Part shown: positions 1 to 7,099 of the stretch, piece after piece
How positions within the stretch are numbered: position 1 is the first letter of the stretch
How the letters are laid out: every line of letters starts with the position of its first letter
Assembly: GCA_036502295.1 (NCBI GenBank)
Contig: DASXYU010000086.1
Location: 1-25,071 of the forward strand
DNA: 25,071 nucleotides
Direction: 5' to 3'
Source of the DNA: DASXYU01 sp036502295
GTDB lineage: Bacteria; Actinomycetota; Actinomycetes; Mycobacteriales; Jatrophihabitantaceae
Notes under the pieces: model-generated
What the model was told of the DNA's origin: nothing
What the model saw: only the letters and a program-made list of their open reading frames with translations
The model's database searches: none
Made by a program: the position numbers and the translations under genes

Positions 1-726
1 CTGCTGGTAGGACTTGCGGTCACCGACCAGCGACGAGTTCACCGCCTCACGGAACGGGCCGTAGAACGCCGAGGCGTACTTCGGTGCGTAACCGAGAATC
101 CCGGTATCGACGAATCCAGCCACGTCCAATGCGGCGCGCACCGCACCGACCTGGCCGTCCATCATGCCGCTGGTGCCGAGTAGGTGCGCACCGCTCTCGG
201 CCTGCACCAGACCCACGGCGACGTACTGCGCCAACGTCGCGTCGTTGTCCACCGAACCTTCCCCGGCAGCTACGCCTTCTTTGCCGGGGGTTCCTCCACT
301 GGCCGCGAGCACGCCGCAGTGACCGTGGTCGGTGAACTCGTCCAGGCAGAGGTCACTCATCAGCACGGTCGAGTCGCCGAGTTCCGATGACAGCCGGCGC
401 AGCGCCACGTTCAGCACGCCATCGGGGTCAACGGCCCCCGACCCCATCGCGTCCTTGGTCGCGGGAATGCCGAAGATCATCAGCCCGCCGACGCCGAGTT
501 CGACCGCCTCGACGGCGGCCTTCACCAGCGACTCCTGCGTGTGTTGCACGACGCCCGGCATCGAACTGATCGCCACCGGCTCGGTGATGTCTTCGCGGAC
601 GAACATCGGCAGGACGAGATCACTCGGCCGCACCACCACATCGGTGACAAGCCGTCGCAGCGCCTCCGTCCGACGCAACCGCCGAGGACGGTACGTCGGA
701 AACGTTGGAACCAACGGCAGGGTCAT
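1..726 (-). CDS. hemB: Delta-aminolevulinic acid dehydratase (porphobilinogen synthase), 3' end outside window
   Basis: HemB condenses two 5-aminolevulinate molecules into porphobilinogen in cytosolic tetrapyrrole synthesis. The first 242 residues are visible; the family is about 325-330 residues, so roughly 85 C-terminal residues, including the second active-site lysine, lie off the left edge. The metal-site motif DLCLDEFTDHGHCG is present. It has two of the three cysteines of the zinc-type CxCx7C site, with Asp in the middle place, as I recall for other actinobacterial HemBs. The first Schiff-base lysine is visible in YAPKYASAFYGPFR. The start ATG (726-724) shares one base with the hemD stop (TGATG), and no good Shine-Dalgarno is seen, which suggests translational coupling. 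It is the last visible gene of the rex-hem operon. Confidence 0.96.
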   Translation of the reverse strand, partial: MTLPLVPTFPTYRPRRLRRTEALRRLVTDVVVRPSDLVLPMFVREDITEPVAISSMPGVVQHTQESLVKAAVEAVELGVGGLMIFGIPATKDAMGSGAVDPDGVLNVALRRLSSELGDSTVLMSDLCLDEFTDHGHCGVLAASGGTPGKEGVAAGEGSVDNDATLAQYVAVGLVQAESGAHLLGTSGMMDGQVGAVRAALDVAGFVDTGILGYAPKYASAFYGPFREAVNSSLVGDRKSYQQ

Positions 727-2282
727 CAGCGCGAGGCGGCCTTCCGCGACGGACGCGTGGGCTTCTTCGCAGCGACCTCGGCAGCCTTGAGCCGGTCCTC
801 CTCGGCCTTCGCCGCGGCGAACTCGGCGAGCGCATCGACGAGTGCCGGCACGTTCGCGGCCTCGGGCTGCACGTCGACGCGCAGGCCGAACTCCCGCGCC
901 GTGGCAGCCGTCTGCGGGCCGATGCAGGCGACGATCGTCTTGGCGTGCGGCTTACCGGCGATGCCGACGAGGTTGCGCACCGTCGAGGACGAGGTGAAGC
1001 ACACCGCCTGGAAGCCACCGGACTTGATCGAGTCGCGGATCTCGGCGGCGGGCGGGGCAGCACGCACCGTGCGGTACGCGGTGACGTCGTCGATCTCCCA
1101 GCCGAGCTCACGCAGGCCGGCAGCCAGCGTCTCGGTGGCGATGTCGGCACGCGGCAGCAGGACACGGTCGATCGGGTCAAGGACGTCGTCGTACGGGGCG
1201 AAGTCGGCGAGCAGTCCCTCGGAGGACTGGTCGCCGGAAGGAACCAGCTCCGGGTTGATGCCGAAGGCGCGCACGGCGTCGGCGGTCTGCTCGCCGACGC
1301 AGGCGATCTTCACGCCGGCGAAGGCACGGGCGTCGAGACCGAACTCCTCGAACTTCTCGCGCACCGCGCGCACTGCGTTGACGGAGGTGAAGATGATCCA
1401 CTCGTAGCGACCGGTGACGAGGCCCTTGATCGCCCGCTCCATCTGGGTCGGGGTGCGCGGCGGCTCGACCGCGATCGTCGGAACCTCGATCGGCGTGGCA
1501 CCGAAGCCGCGCAGGCGGTCGCTCATCGCGCCGGCCTGGTCCTTCGTCCTCGGGACGAGCACCTTCCAGCCGTAGAGCGCGCGCGACTCCCACCAGGCGA
1601 GCTTCTCGCGATGCTGCCCGGCCTTGCCGATCGTCACGACCAGCTCACCGGCCATGCCGGCGGCGGCGAGTTCGAGCTCACCGAGCGTGCCGGTGATGGT
1701 CTGCTGTCCGGTGGTGGTCGCCGAGCAGGAGATGGTGATGGTGGTGTCGGGCTTGAGGCCGTGCACCACGAGCTGCTCCGCGACGGGCCGCACGTGCGCT
1801 TCGTCCACCTTGAGGACGAGCGTGCCCGGCGTGAGGGCGAGACCCTCGTAGTCGAGCGTGTCAGGGGCGTGGACGTGCACGTGCGTGTGCACGGAGCCGT
1901 AGGGAACACCGGCGTAAGACGCGGCGCCCGCACCGACCGGAACACCGGGGACGATGTCGAACGGCACGACCGTCCTCGCGACGGCGAGCGCCTCGCGGAC
2001 GGCGTTGTCATCGCCCATGGGGTCACCGGCGACGAGACGCACCACCGCGAGGCCGTTGCGTGCCTCGGCGGCAAGCGCCTTCGCACACTCGGCGTGTGAC
2101 GGGTCGGCGATGCGCACCTCGCAGCCGGCGAGCGCCACGATCGCCTGGGGCACGGCCGCGTCGGCGAAGACGATGTCCGCTCGGCCCAGCGCCTCCGTCG
2201 CGTGCACGGCGAGCAGGCCCGGGTCACCCGGTCCTGCACCGACGAAGGTGACGCGTCCGATGTTCTTGCGTGCTCGAGTCAT
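726..2282 (-). CDS. hemD: Fused uroporphyrinogen-III methyltransferase-like / uroporphyrinogen-III synthase
   Basis: 518 residues. Residues about 10-235 form a tetrapyrrole methylase (CobA/SUMT) domain with the SAM-site start GAGPGDPG (15-22) and GDP at 86-88. Residues about 255-480 match uroporphyrinogen-III synthase, which cyclises hydroxymethylbilane with D-ring inversion. A Lys/Arg/Ala-rich tail follows. This fusion is common in actinobacteria. The methylase half looks degenerate: after GDP the sequence is MGDDNAVREAL, where active SUMTs have FGRGGEE. The synthase role is therefore secure, and methyl transfer to make precorrin-2/siroheme is doubtful. The ATG at 2282 follows a GAGGAG ribosome site at about 8 bases. 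It lies 29 bases after hemC and overlaps hemB by one base. Confidence 0.93.
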   Translation of the reverse strand: MTRARKNIGRVTFVGAGPGDPGLLAVHATEALGRADIVFADAAVPQAIVALAGCEVRIADPSHAECAKALAAEARNGLAVVRLVAGDPMGDDNAVREALAVARTVVPFDIVPGVPVGAGAASYAGVPYGSVHTHVHVHAPDTLDYEGLALTPGTLVLKVDEAHVRPVAEQLVVHGLKPDTTITISCSATTTGQQTITGTLGELELAAAGMAGELVVTIGKAGQHREKLAWWESRALYGWKVLVPRTKDQAGAMSDRLRGFGATPIEVPTIAVEPPRTPTQMERAIKGLVTGRYEWIIFTSVNAVRAVREKFEEFGLDARAFAGVKIACVGEQTADAVRAFGINPELVPSGDQSSEGLLADFAPYDDVLDPIDRVLLPRADIATETLAAGLRELGWEIDDVTAYRTVRAAPPAAEIRDSIKSGGFQAVCFTSSSTVRNLVGIAGKPHAKTIVACIGPQTAATAREFGLRVDVQPEAANVPALVDALAEFAAAKAEEDRLKAAEVAAKKPTRPSRKAASR

Positions 2283-2311
2283 CTACTCGCTCCTCGAGAG
2301 TCGCTCGCCGG

Positions 2312-3238
2312 TCATCGCGAGCTCCCCATTATCTGATCGGCGCCATCGGCGAGCAGTTCGGCGGCAAGCCGTCCTCCCACGCCTTCGGCATCGGTGGTCG
2401 CGCCGGTGGCCGAGAGTCGAACGGCATCGCTGCCGTCGATCGCGGTCACGTTGGCGCGAAGGAACAGTTCGGCGCCGGTGCCGTCCTCATTCAGGACGAC
2501 CTCTGCAAGTGCCCCGACAGGTGCGGAGCATCCGGCTTCGAGTGCCGCGAGCAGGGCTCGTTCGGCGGTTACTGCAGCTCTGGTGTCGGCGTCCTCGAGT
2601 CGTCGCGACAGGAGGGCGAGGACGGCCTCGTCGTCGGCGCGGCACTCGATCGCCAGTGCCCCCTGAGCAGGGGCGGGTAGGACCTGGATCGGGTCGAGAA
2701 GTTCGGTGATCGCATCCGTCCGGCCGAGGCGGCGCAGGCCAGCGGCGGCGAGGACGACGGCGTCGAGCTCACCGCTGCTCACCTTGCCGAGGCGGGTGTC
2801 GACGTTGCCGCGTAGGCCCACTACTTCGATGCCGAGGCCGAGGGCATTGATCTGGGCGGCGCGGCGCGGCGACCCCGTTCCGACCCGCGCACCCGGCGGC
2901 AGTTCGCCGAGGGTGAGGCCGTCACGGGCGACGAGGGCGTCGCGCGGGTCTTCGCGAGGTGGCACGGCGCCCACGACGAGGCCCTCGGTGGGCGCAGTCG
3001 GAAGGTCTTTGTAGGAGTGCACGGCGATGTCGATCTCGCCGCGCAGCAGCGCCTCACGCAGCGCCGAGACGAAGACTCCGGTGCCTCCGATCTGCGCCAG
3101 CGGAGCGGTGGCGGTGTCGCCTTCGGTGACGATGTGGACGATCTCGTGGGATGGGCCGAGTAGCTCCGCGACATGCCCCGTCTGGGTGCGTGCGAGCGCT
3201 GAACCTCTGGTCCCGATCCTGATCGTTCTCGTGATCAC
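2312..3238 (-). CDS. hemC: Porphobilinogen deaminase (hydroxymethylbilane synthase)
   Basis: 308 residues, the normal family length. HemC polymerises four porphobilinogens into hydroxymethylbilane on a covalent dipyrromethane cofactor. The cofactor-binding cysteine is in EAGCSAP (C237) and the catalytic aspartate in VHSYKDLP (D78). The N-terminal RGSALA and the GTGSPRR and GLRGNVDTRL segments are all present. The start is GTG at 3238-3236 in a GTGA overlap with the hemA stop (four shared bases), so the two are probably translationally coupled. The next gene is hemD, 29 bases downstream. Confidence 0.97.
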   Translation of the reverse strand: MITRTIRIGTRGSALARTQTGHVAELLGPSHEIVHIVTEGDTATAPLAQIGGTGVFVSALREALLRGEIDIAVHSYKDLPTAPTEGLVVGAVPPREDPRDALVARDGLTLGELPPGARVGTGSPRRAAQINALGLGIEVVGLRGNVDTRLGKVSSGELDAVVLAAAGLRRLGRTDAITELLDPIQVLPAPAQGALAIECRADDEAVLALLSRRLEDADTRAAVTAERALLAALEAGCSAPVGALAEVVLNEDGTGAELFLRANVTAIDGSDAVRLSATGATTDAEGVGGRLAAELLADGADQIMGSSR

Positions 3239-4578
3239 GCGCCGCCCACCGTCCCGATCGTGGGTGTGGTCTTCACCGCGGCGACCGATTCGGCGGTGGC
3301 CGGGTCGAGGCCGAAGAGTTCGCGCAGCGCAGCGGCGTACTGGTCGCCGCCGGGCTCACCGGCGAGTTCCTTCACGCGGACGGTCGGGGCGTGCAGCAGC
3401 TTGTCGACGGCACGGCGCACCGCGTCGGCGACCTCGCTGCGGATCTCCGGCTCGAGCCCTGGCAGCCGGCCGTCGAGGCGGGCGAGCTCTGACTCCACGA
3501 CCTGGTTGGCACGGGCACGCAGCGCGGTCACGGTCGGGGCGACTGCGAGACGCTGCTGCGCGGTGAGGTACGTGCTGAGTTCCTCGGCGACGATGCCGTT
3601 CGCCGCGGAGACCTCGGCATCGCTGATGATCGGACCCTCGCCGCGCAGGGCTTCGAGGTCGATGTAGGTGACGCCTTCGAGGTCGCCGACCGCCGGCGAG
3701 ACGTCGCGCGGCAGCGCCAGGTCGAGAACCGCAAGGGCACTGCCGGGGCGTGCAGCGACGTCCTCGGAGTCGACGACGAGACCGGTGGCGCCGGTGGAGG
3801 AGACGACGATGTCAGCGGCGGCGATCTCCTCACGAATCGCGGCGAGCGAGACGGCGCGTCCTTCGAGGGTGCTGGCGAGACGTTCGGCGCGGTCGAGGCT
3901 GCGGTTGGCGACGACGATGTCGGTGACCCCGCGACGGCGCAGCGTCGCACCGGCGAGGGCACCCATCGATCCGGCGCCGATGATGAGTGCGCGCTTGCCG
4001 GAGAGGTCGCCGGAGGGAGTTTCATGCACCATGTCGGCGGAGCCGCTGAACAATGCAGCGGCGTGGTCGAGGGCGACCGAGACGACCGAGGCACCGGCGC
4101 GGTCGATGCCCGTGTCGGTGTGCACGCGCTTGCCGACACGCAGCGCCGTCTGGGCGAGCTCGTGCAGCACGCCGCCGACCGAGCCGGCGTCCGTGCCGAG
4201 GTTGTAGGCCGAGCGCAGCTGGCCGAGGATCTGCGATTCACCGATCACCATCGAGTCCAAGCCCGACGCGACCGAGAGCATGTGCTCAGCGGCGGCCTCG
4301 GCGAAGTGGACGTAGAGGTGTCCGGCGAGGCCGGTGACGTCGATGCCCGCGTGCCGGGCGAGGACGGTGCTCACGTCGACCACCGCGGGGTGGAAGCGTG
4401 CGACGTCGGCGTAGACCTCGATGCGATTGCACGTCGACAGGAGCAGCACCTCGCTCACGGTCTCGGCGCTGTTCAGCTCGTCGAGGGTCTTGCGCAGCTC
4501 GTCCGCGCCGACCGAAACCTTCTCCAGCAGCGATACGGGTGCCGTCCGATGCGACAGCCCGACAACCAGGACGCTCAC
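3235..4578 (-). CDS. hemA: Glutamyl-tRNA reductase
   Basis: 447 residues from the chosen start. HemA reduces glutamyl-tRNA(Glu) to glutamate-1-semialdehyde with NADPH, the committed step of the C5 tetrapyrrole route. Visible features are GLSHRTAPV, the catalytic cysteine in LLSTCNRIEVY (C50), GESQILGQLRSAY, and a Rossmann site ALIIGAGSMG followed by NRSLDRAERLA. A GTG 15 bases upstream (4593) is also open. The GTG at 4578 is preferred because a GGAGGG ribosome site sits 7 bases before it, the protein then begins MSVLVVGLSHRT as in homologues, and it forms a GTGA overlap with the rex stop. It overlaps hemC in the same way. No hemL lies in the window. Confidence 0.97.
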   Translation of the reverse strand: MSVLVVGLSHRTAPVSLLEKVSVGADELRKTLDELNSAETVSEVLLLSTCNRIEVYADVARFHPAVVDVSTVLARHAGIDVTGLAGHLYVHFAEAAAEHMLSVASGLDSMVIGESQILGQLRSAYNLGTDAGSVGGVLHELAQTALRVGKRVHTDTGIDRAGASVVSVALDHAAALFSGSADMVHETPSGDLSGKRALIIGAGSMGALAGATLRRRGVTDIVVANRSLDRAERLASTLEGRAVSLAAIREEIAAADIVVSSTGATGLVVDSEDVAARPGSALAVLDLALPRDVSPAVGDLEGVTYIDLEALRGEGPIISDAEVSAANGIVAEELSTYLTAQQRLAVAPTVTALRARANQVVESELARLDGRLPGLEPEIRSEVADAVRRAVDKLLHAPTVRVKELAGEPGGDQYAAALRELFGLDPATAESVAAVKTTPTIGTVGGA

Positions 4579-5300
4579 GCTTCTGCCCTCCACCGAGCGG
4601 ACGTGTCGTCCTCTAGTACGTCGGCAGAATTGCCCGCGGAAAGTAGTGCCGCGGCCTTGCGGTTCTCGTGGAAGCTGAGGATCTGCAGCTCGGCGGCGAG
4701 GTCCACCTGACGCAGATCCACGTGCGCCGGCACGGCGAGGACGACCGGGGCGAAGTTCAGGATGCTGGTGACGCCCGCCTCGACGGCGCGGTCGCAGATC
4801 GCCTGGGCGACCTCGGCCGGGGTGGCGATGATCGCGATCGCGATGCCTTCGGCGGCGACCACCGCCTCGAGGTCAGCGATATCGCGGACCTCGAAGCCGC
4901 GGACGTCGCGGCCGATCATCGCGGGATCAGCGTCGAGGAGGGCGGCGATGCGGAAGCCCCGCGTGCTGAACCCCGCGTAGCCGGCGAGCGCGAGCCCCAG
5001 GTTTCCGGCGCCGATGAGGGCCACGGACTGGTTCACCGTGACGCCGAGGATCCTCGAGATCTGGGCCCCGAGAGAGCTGACGTCGTAGCCGACCCCGCGA
5101 ATGCCGTAGGAGCCGAGGTAGGAAAGGTCCTTGCGGAGCAGGGCCGAATTCACGCCTGCCGCGGAGGCCAGTTCCTCGGAGGAGACGGTGCCCCGCTCGT
5201 GGAAATCTGCCCCCGTGAGGACGCGCAGATACGTCGCGAGTCGTGCGACGGTGGCCTCAGGGACGCGTTGTCCCTCAAGAACCTGGCGCTCGGCCGACAT
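4575..5300 (-). CDS. rex: Redox-sensing transcriptional repressor Rex
   Basis: 241 residues. Rex binds DNA when the NADH/NAD+ ratio is low and releases it when NADH binds. The N-terminal winged helix (about 15-75) carries the family signature RKDLSYLGSYGIRGVGYDV. The Rossmann NADH site is VALIGAGNLG (GAGNLG 97-102), with a C-terminal domain-swap helix. The ATG at 5300 follows GAGGTG at 6 bases. Rex heads the hem operon as in Streptomyces, where it represses rex-hemACD (established knowledge). The matching operator here at 5408-5423 suggests autoregulation and control of haem synthesis by redox state. The C-terminal tail past residue 215 is longer than in Firmicute Rex, which is not unusual for actinobacteria. 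Confidence 0.96.
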   Translation of the reverse strand: MSAERQVLEGQRVPEATVARLATYLRVLTGADFHERGTVSSEELASAAGVNSALLRKDLSYLGSYGIRGVGYDVSSLGAQISRILGVTVNQSVALIGAGNLGLALAGYAGFSTRGFRIAALLDADPAMIGRDVRGFEVRDIADLEAVVAAEGIAIAIIATPAEVAQAICDRAVEAGVTSILNFAPVVLAVPAHVDLRQVDLAAELQILSFHENRKAAALLSAGNSADVLEDDTSARWRAEA

Positions 5301-5395
5301 ACGTACACCTCAACGTTTACCGTCCGTCGACCACCGGTTTCCGGGGCGCCAGGGCGGTTGTGGTAGAAGCCTGGGGAGAATTTCCAGCGCCGTCG

Positions 5396-5424
5396 AAGCT
5401 ACGCCCGTGTGAAAGTTTTCCCAA
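5396..5424 (-). promoter_or_regulatory. Candidate promoter of the rex-hem operon
   Basis: On the minus strand TTGGGA (5424-5419) and TAGCTT (5401-5396) are separated by 17 bases, a plausible sigma-70-like pair about 100 bases before the rex start. The Rex-like operator overlaps the -35 side and spacer, which suits steric repression. Both hexamers are weak matches. A TATAAC motif near 5437-5442 (minus strand) is an alternative -10, which would put the operator just downstream of the start point. Confidence 0.35.
5408..5423. promoter_or_regulatory. Rex operator (ROP) candidate
   Basis: TGTGAA-AGTT-TTCCCA matches the Rex operator core TGTGAA-N4-TTCACA at 11 of 12 positions, the only difference being A to C in the right half. 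It lies 108 bases upstream of the rex start, in the 197-base space between the glutaredoxin-like gene and rex. This is where Streptomyces carries its Rex site. Confidence 0.75.
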
Positions 5425-5497
5425 ATCGCCTAGGCCCGTGTTATAAGACGCTCTCACCAGGCATCCTGCCTAGCTCCGCACGTGGAGCGGCACTGAC

Positions 5498-5737
5498 CTA
5501 CTTGGCGATGGCTTTGCGGAATCTTGCCTCTTCGAGGCGCCAGTAGCCGTGTTCCTTGCCGTCGATGAGGATCACCGGCACTCGGTCGGAGTAGTCGTTG
5601 CGACGGGCCTGATCCGCATCAACGTCCAGCTCCTCGTAATCGAAGGACAACTCGTCCGCGAGCGTCCGTAAGCGGGTCTCGGCGTCCTCGCAAAGGTGGC
5701 AGCCCGCCCGCGTGATCAGGGTGACCTGATGTGCCAC
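5498..5737 (-). CDS. Glutaredoxin-like (DUF836-type) thioredoxin-fold protein
   Basis: 79 residues from GTG 5737. The CxxC active site is in TRAGCHLCEDAE, followed by a short thioredoxin fold with the cis-proline segment RVPVILIDGKEHGYWRL. Such small proteins are cytosolic thiol-disulfide exchange proteins; the substrate is unknown. A TTG at 5755 would add six residues. GTG 5737 is preferred because AAGGGGA lies about 9 bases upstream and the protein then begins directly with the first beta strand. It precedes rex in the same direction with a 197-base gap holding the rex promoter region, and it diverges from the sigma factor gene. The corresponding slot in M. tuberculosis (Rv0508, beside hemA) holds a similar protein. 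Confidence 0.85.
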   Translation of the reverse strand: MAHQVTLITRAGCHLCEDAETRLRTLADELSFDYEELDVDADQARRNDYSDRVPVILIDGKEHGYWRLEEARFRKAIAK

Positions 5738-5806
5738 GAACGCATTCCCCTTCAAGAACGGCCTGAACTCAGCCGATTGTCACGTCGAGGCTGGTTCGTA
5801 TGAGGA

Positions 5807-5830
5807 TCCAGCATCACGCTCCAGCATCAC
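5807..5830. repeat. 11-bp direct repeat in the sigma-factor upstream region
   Basis: TCCAGCATCAC occurs at 5807-5817 and again at 5820-5830 (13-base period), 26 bases before the ECF sigma start. It lies inside the roughly 120-base divergent region shared with the glutaredoxin-like gene. It may be a regulator half-site pair or a chance duplication; nothing else supports either. Confidence 0.5.
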
Positions 5831-5855
5831 ACAATGCGGGTCGGCGGAGGACGCT

Positions 5856-6473
5856 ATGGCGAGCCACGGAAGGCTACGCCCTGGGGAGGCTACCCAGGGC
5901 GATATTGCGCTTCCGGATGCCGAACACGCGGATGTGTGGAAACTCGTCCAACTCGCCCAGACCGGCGACAGGGACGCCTTCGGTGAGCTCTATGACCGAT
6001 ACGCCGACATTGTCTATCGCTTCATCTTCTACCGCGTGCACGATCGCGCCCTTGCCGAGGACTTCACCAGCGACACCTTCCTGCGAGCCCTGCGCAGGAT
6101 CGGCTCGGTGAACTATCAGGGCCGCGACATCGGCGCCTGGCTCATCACCATCGCGCGCAACATCGTCCTCGACCACGCGAAGTCGGCAAGGACGCGGCTG
6201 GAGGTGATGACGGCCGAGGCTCCGGAGTCCCACGTCCCGATCGAATCCGGCCCCGAAGACGCCGTCATCGACGCCGAGACCTACCAGCTGCTGCTCGCCG
6301 CGATCTCCGAACTCAACCCCGAACAGCGCGAATGCGTGACGCTGCGCTTCATCCAGGGGCTATCGATCAGTGAGACCGCCGTGCGGATGGGCAAGAACGA
6401 GGGCGCCATCAAGGCCCTCCAGCACCGGGCCATCCGCAAACTCGCCGACATGGTCGGCCGAACCCTGCGCTAA
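5856..6473 (+). CDS. ECF-type RNA polymerase sigma factor, BldN-like by position
   Basis: 205 residues. Region 2 spans about 40-85 (AFGELYDRYADIVYRFIFYR, then ALAEDFTSDTFLRAL) and region 4 about 150-200 (LNPEQRECVTLRFIQGLSI, then a helix-turn-helix ending AIKALQHRAIRKLA). There are no regions 1.2 or 3, so it is an ECF protein that redirects RNA polymerase to a dedicated promoter set. The ATG at 5856 has GGAGGA 5 bases upstream. In Streptomyces the sporulation sigma factor BldN is encoded near glutaredoxin-rex-hemA and is followed by its membrane anti-sigma RsbN. Here the neighbourhood matches, but no anti-sigma gene follows; only short repeats lie before the next convergent gene. The BldN relation is inferred from context and general similarity. 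Confidence 0.9.
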   Translation: MASHGRLRPGEATQGDIALPDAEHADVWKLVQLAQTGDRDAFGELYDRYADIVYRFIFYRVHDRALAEDFTSDTFLRALRRIGSVNYQGRDIGAWLITIARNIVLDHAKSARTRLEVMTAEAPESHVPIESGPEDAVIDAETYQLLLAAISELNPEQRECVTLRFIQGLSISETAVRMGKNEGAIKALQHRAIRKLADMVGRTLR

Positions 6474-6491
6474 AGGCCCTGCACATCTCCT

Positions 6492-6611
6492 CTTTGTGTC
6501 CCGCAGGGCCGCAATTCCGGCGTTCTAGCGGCCCTCAGGCACACAAAGTCGCGTCCTTGTGTCCCGGAGGGTCACAGATTTAGACGCAGGACGGCCCTGC
6601 CGCACACAAAG
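6492..6611. repeat. Two tandem imperfect palindromes, 63-bp period
   Basis: Unit 1 runs CTTTGTGT (6492-6499) to ACACAAAG (6541-6548), with inner arms GGGCCGC (6506-6512) and GCGGCCC (6528-6534), all centred on 6520. Unit 2 runs TTGTGT (6557-6562) to ACACAA (6604-6609), with inner arms GGGTC/GGCCC-like pairing, centred on 6583. TTGTGTCCCG recurs at 6494 and 6557, and ACACAAAGT at 6541 and 6604, so the period is exactly 63. A GGCCCTGCACA fragment right after the sigma stop (6475-6485) resembles a third, partial copy. It lies between convergent genes, so bidirectional termination is one possible role. I see no coding sequence in 6474-6718. Confidence 0.8.
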
Positions 6612-6643
6612 TGCAGATGTGGATGCGTACCGGGAAAACAAAA

Positions 6644-6682
6644 CGGCCCCGGTGGTTTCGACAAGCTCAACCAGCGGGGCCG
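6644..6682. terminator. Long GC-rich stem-loop containing the GGTTTCGACAAGCTCAACC repeat
   Basis: CGGCCCCG (6644-6651) pairs with CGGGGCCG (6675-6682). After one mismatch the stem continues TGGTT (6653-6657) with AACCA (6669-6673), around an 11-base loop TCGACAAGCTC. It lies 37 bases past the bS22 stop and follows the sigma gene's palindromes, so it can serve as terminator for either direction. From memory, this loop sequence is a dispersed intergenic repeat in many actinobacterial genomes; that was not checked here. Confidence 0.65.
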
Positions 6683-6718
6683 TACCGGAAACGCGGCCGG
6701 GGGCCGCGCTTCAGAGTG

Positions 6719-6817
6719 TTACTTCTTGTTGCGACGCTGAACGCGCGTCTTCTTCAGCAGCTTGCGGTGCTTCTTCTTCGCCATCCGCTTGCGCCGCTTC
6801 TTGATGACAGAACCCAC
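6719..6817 (-). CDS. Small-subunit ribosomal protein bS22 (AURKAIP1/COX24 domain)
   Basis: A 32-residue, extremely basic peptide: begins MGSVIKKRRKRM, then AKKKHRKLLKKTRV, ending QRRNKK. More than half the residues are Lys or Arg. It matches the actinobacterial bS22 peptide seen in mycobacterial ribosomes, related to the mitochondrial mS38/AURKAIP1 C-terminus. The start is GTG at 6817-6815 with AGGAAG upstream; the stop is TAA at 6721-6719. The excisionase-like HTH gene and proC lie upstream in the same direction, the same order I recall for Rv0500-Rv0500A-Rv0500B. It is too short for most gene finders. The symbol is left blank because usage varies. Confidence 0.93.
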   Translation of the reverse strand: MGSVIKKRRKRMAKKKHRKLLKKTRVQRRNKK

Positions 6818-6880
6818 GAGAGAACTTCCTTAAGTCTTGGCTATCGGCCTACGAGGCTACCCGGGCCGAAGGGTCGAGCC

Positions 6881-7078
6881 TCAGGCGGTCTCGATGAAGG
6901 CCGACTGCAGGTAGTCGTGCACGGCCTTCTCCGGGACGCGGAAAGAGCGACCGACCCGCACCGCGGGCAGTTCACCCGCGTGCACCATTCGGTACACGGT
7001 CATCTTCGAGACGCGCATTACCGAGGCAACCTCAGCAACCGTCAGGAATTTGACGCTGGACAGCTTGTCCTCGCTCAT
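6881..7078 (-). CDS. Excisionase/MerR-type helix-turn-helix DNA-binding protein
   Basis: 65 residues, almost wholly one winged-helix domain: FLTVAEVASVMRVSKMTVYRMVHAGELPAVRVGRSFRVPEKAVHDYL. The LTVAEVA...VSKMTVYR helix-turn-helix and the GRSFRVP wing are typical of the excisionase (Xis)/HTH_17 family. There is no recombinase partner nearby and its place between bS22 and proC is conserved in actinobacteria (Rv0500A slot), so it is most likely a chromosomal regulator rather than a phage excisionase. Targets are unknown. The ATG at 7078 has no strong ribosome site. A 40-base dyad (7100-7139) lies 22 bases before the start and could be its own operator. Confidence 0.88.
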   Translation of the reverse strand: MSEDKLSSVKFLTVAEVASVMRVSKMTVYRMVHAGELPAVRVGRSFRVPEKAVHDYLQSAFIETA

Positions 7079-7099
7079 TCGTCACCGACACTTCCGGCA

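Noticed and set aside
705..2099. Long plus-strand open frame (464 codons) opposite hemD
   Set aside because: It mirrors the hemD gene on the other strand; its translation is Arg/Gly/Asp-rich with no domain, a usual artefact in GC-rich DNA.
4668..5366. Plus-strand open frame of 232 codons opposite rex
   Set aside because: Antisense shadow of rex; charged low-complexity translation, no ribosome site or homology.
6881..7078. HTH gene as a phage excisionase
   Set aside because: There is no recombinase or prophage gene nearby and the bS22-HTH-proC order is chromosomal and conserved; the integrase at 23884 is far away.
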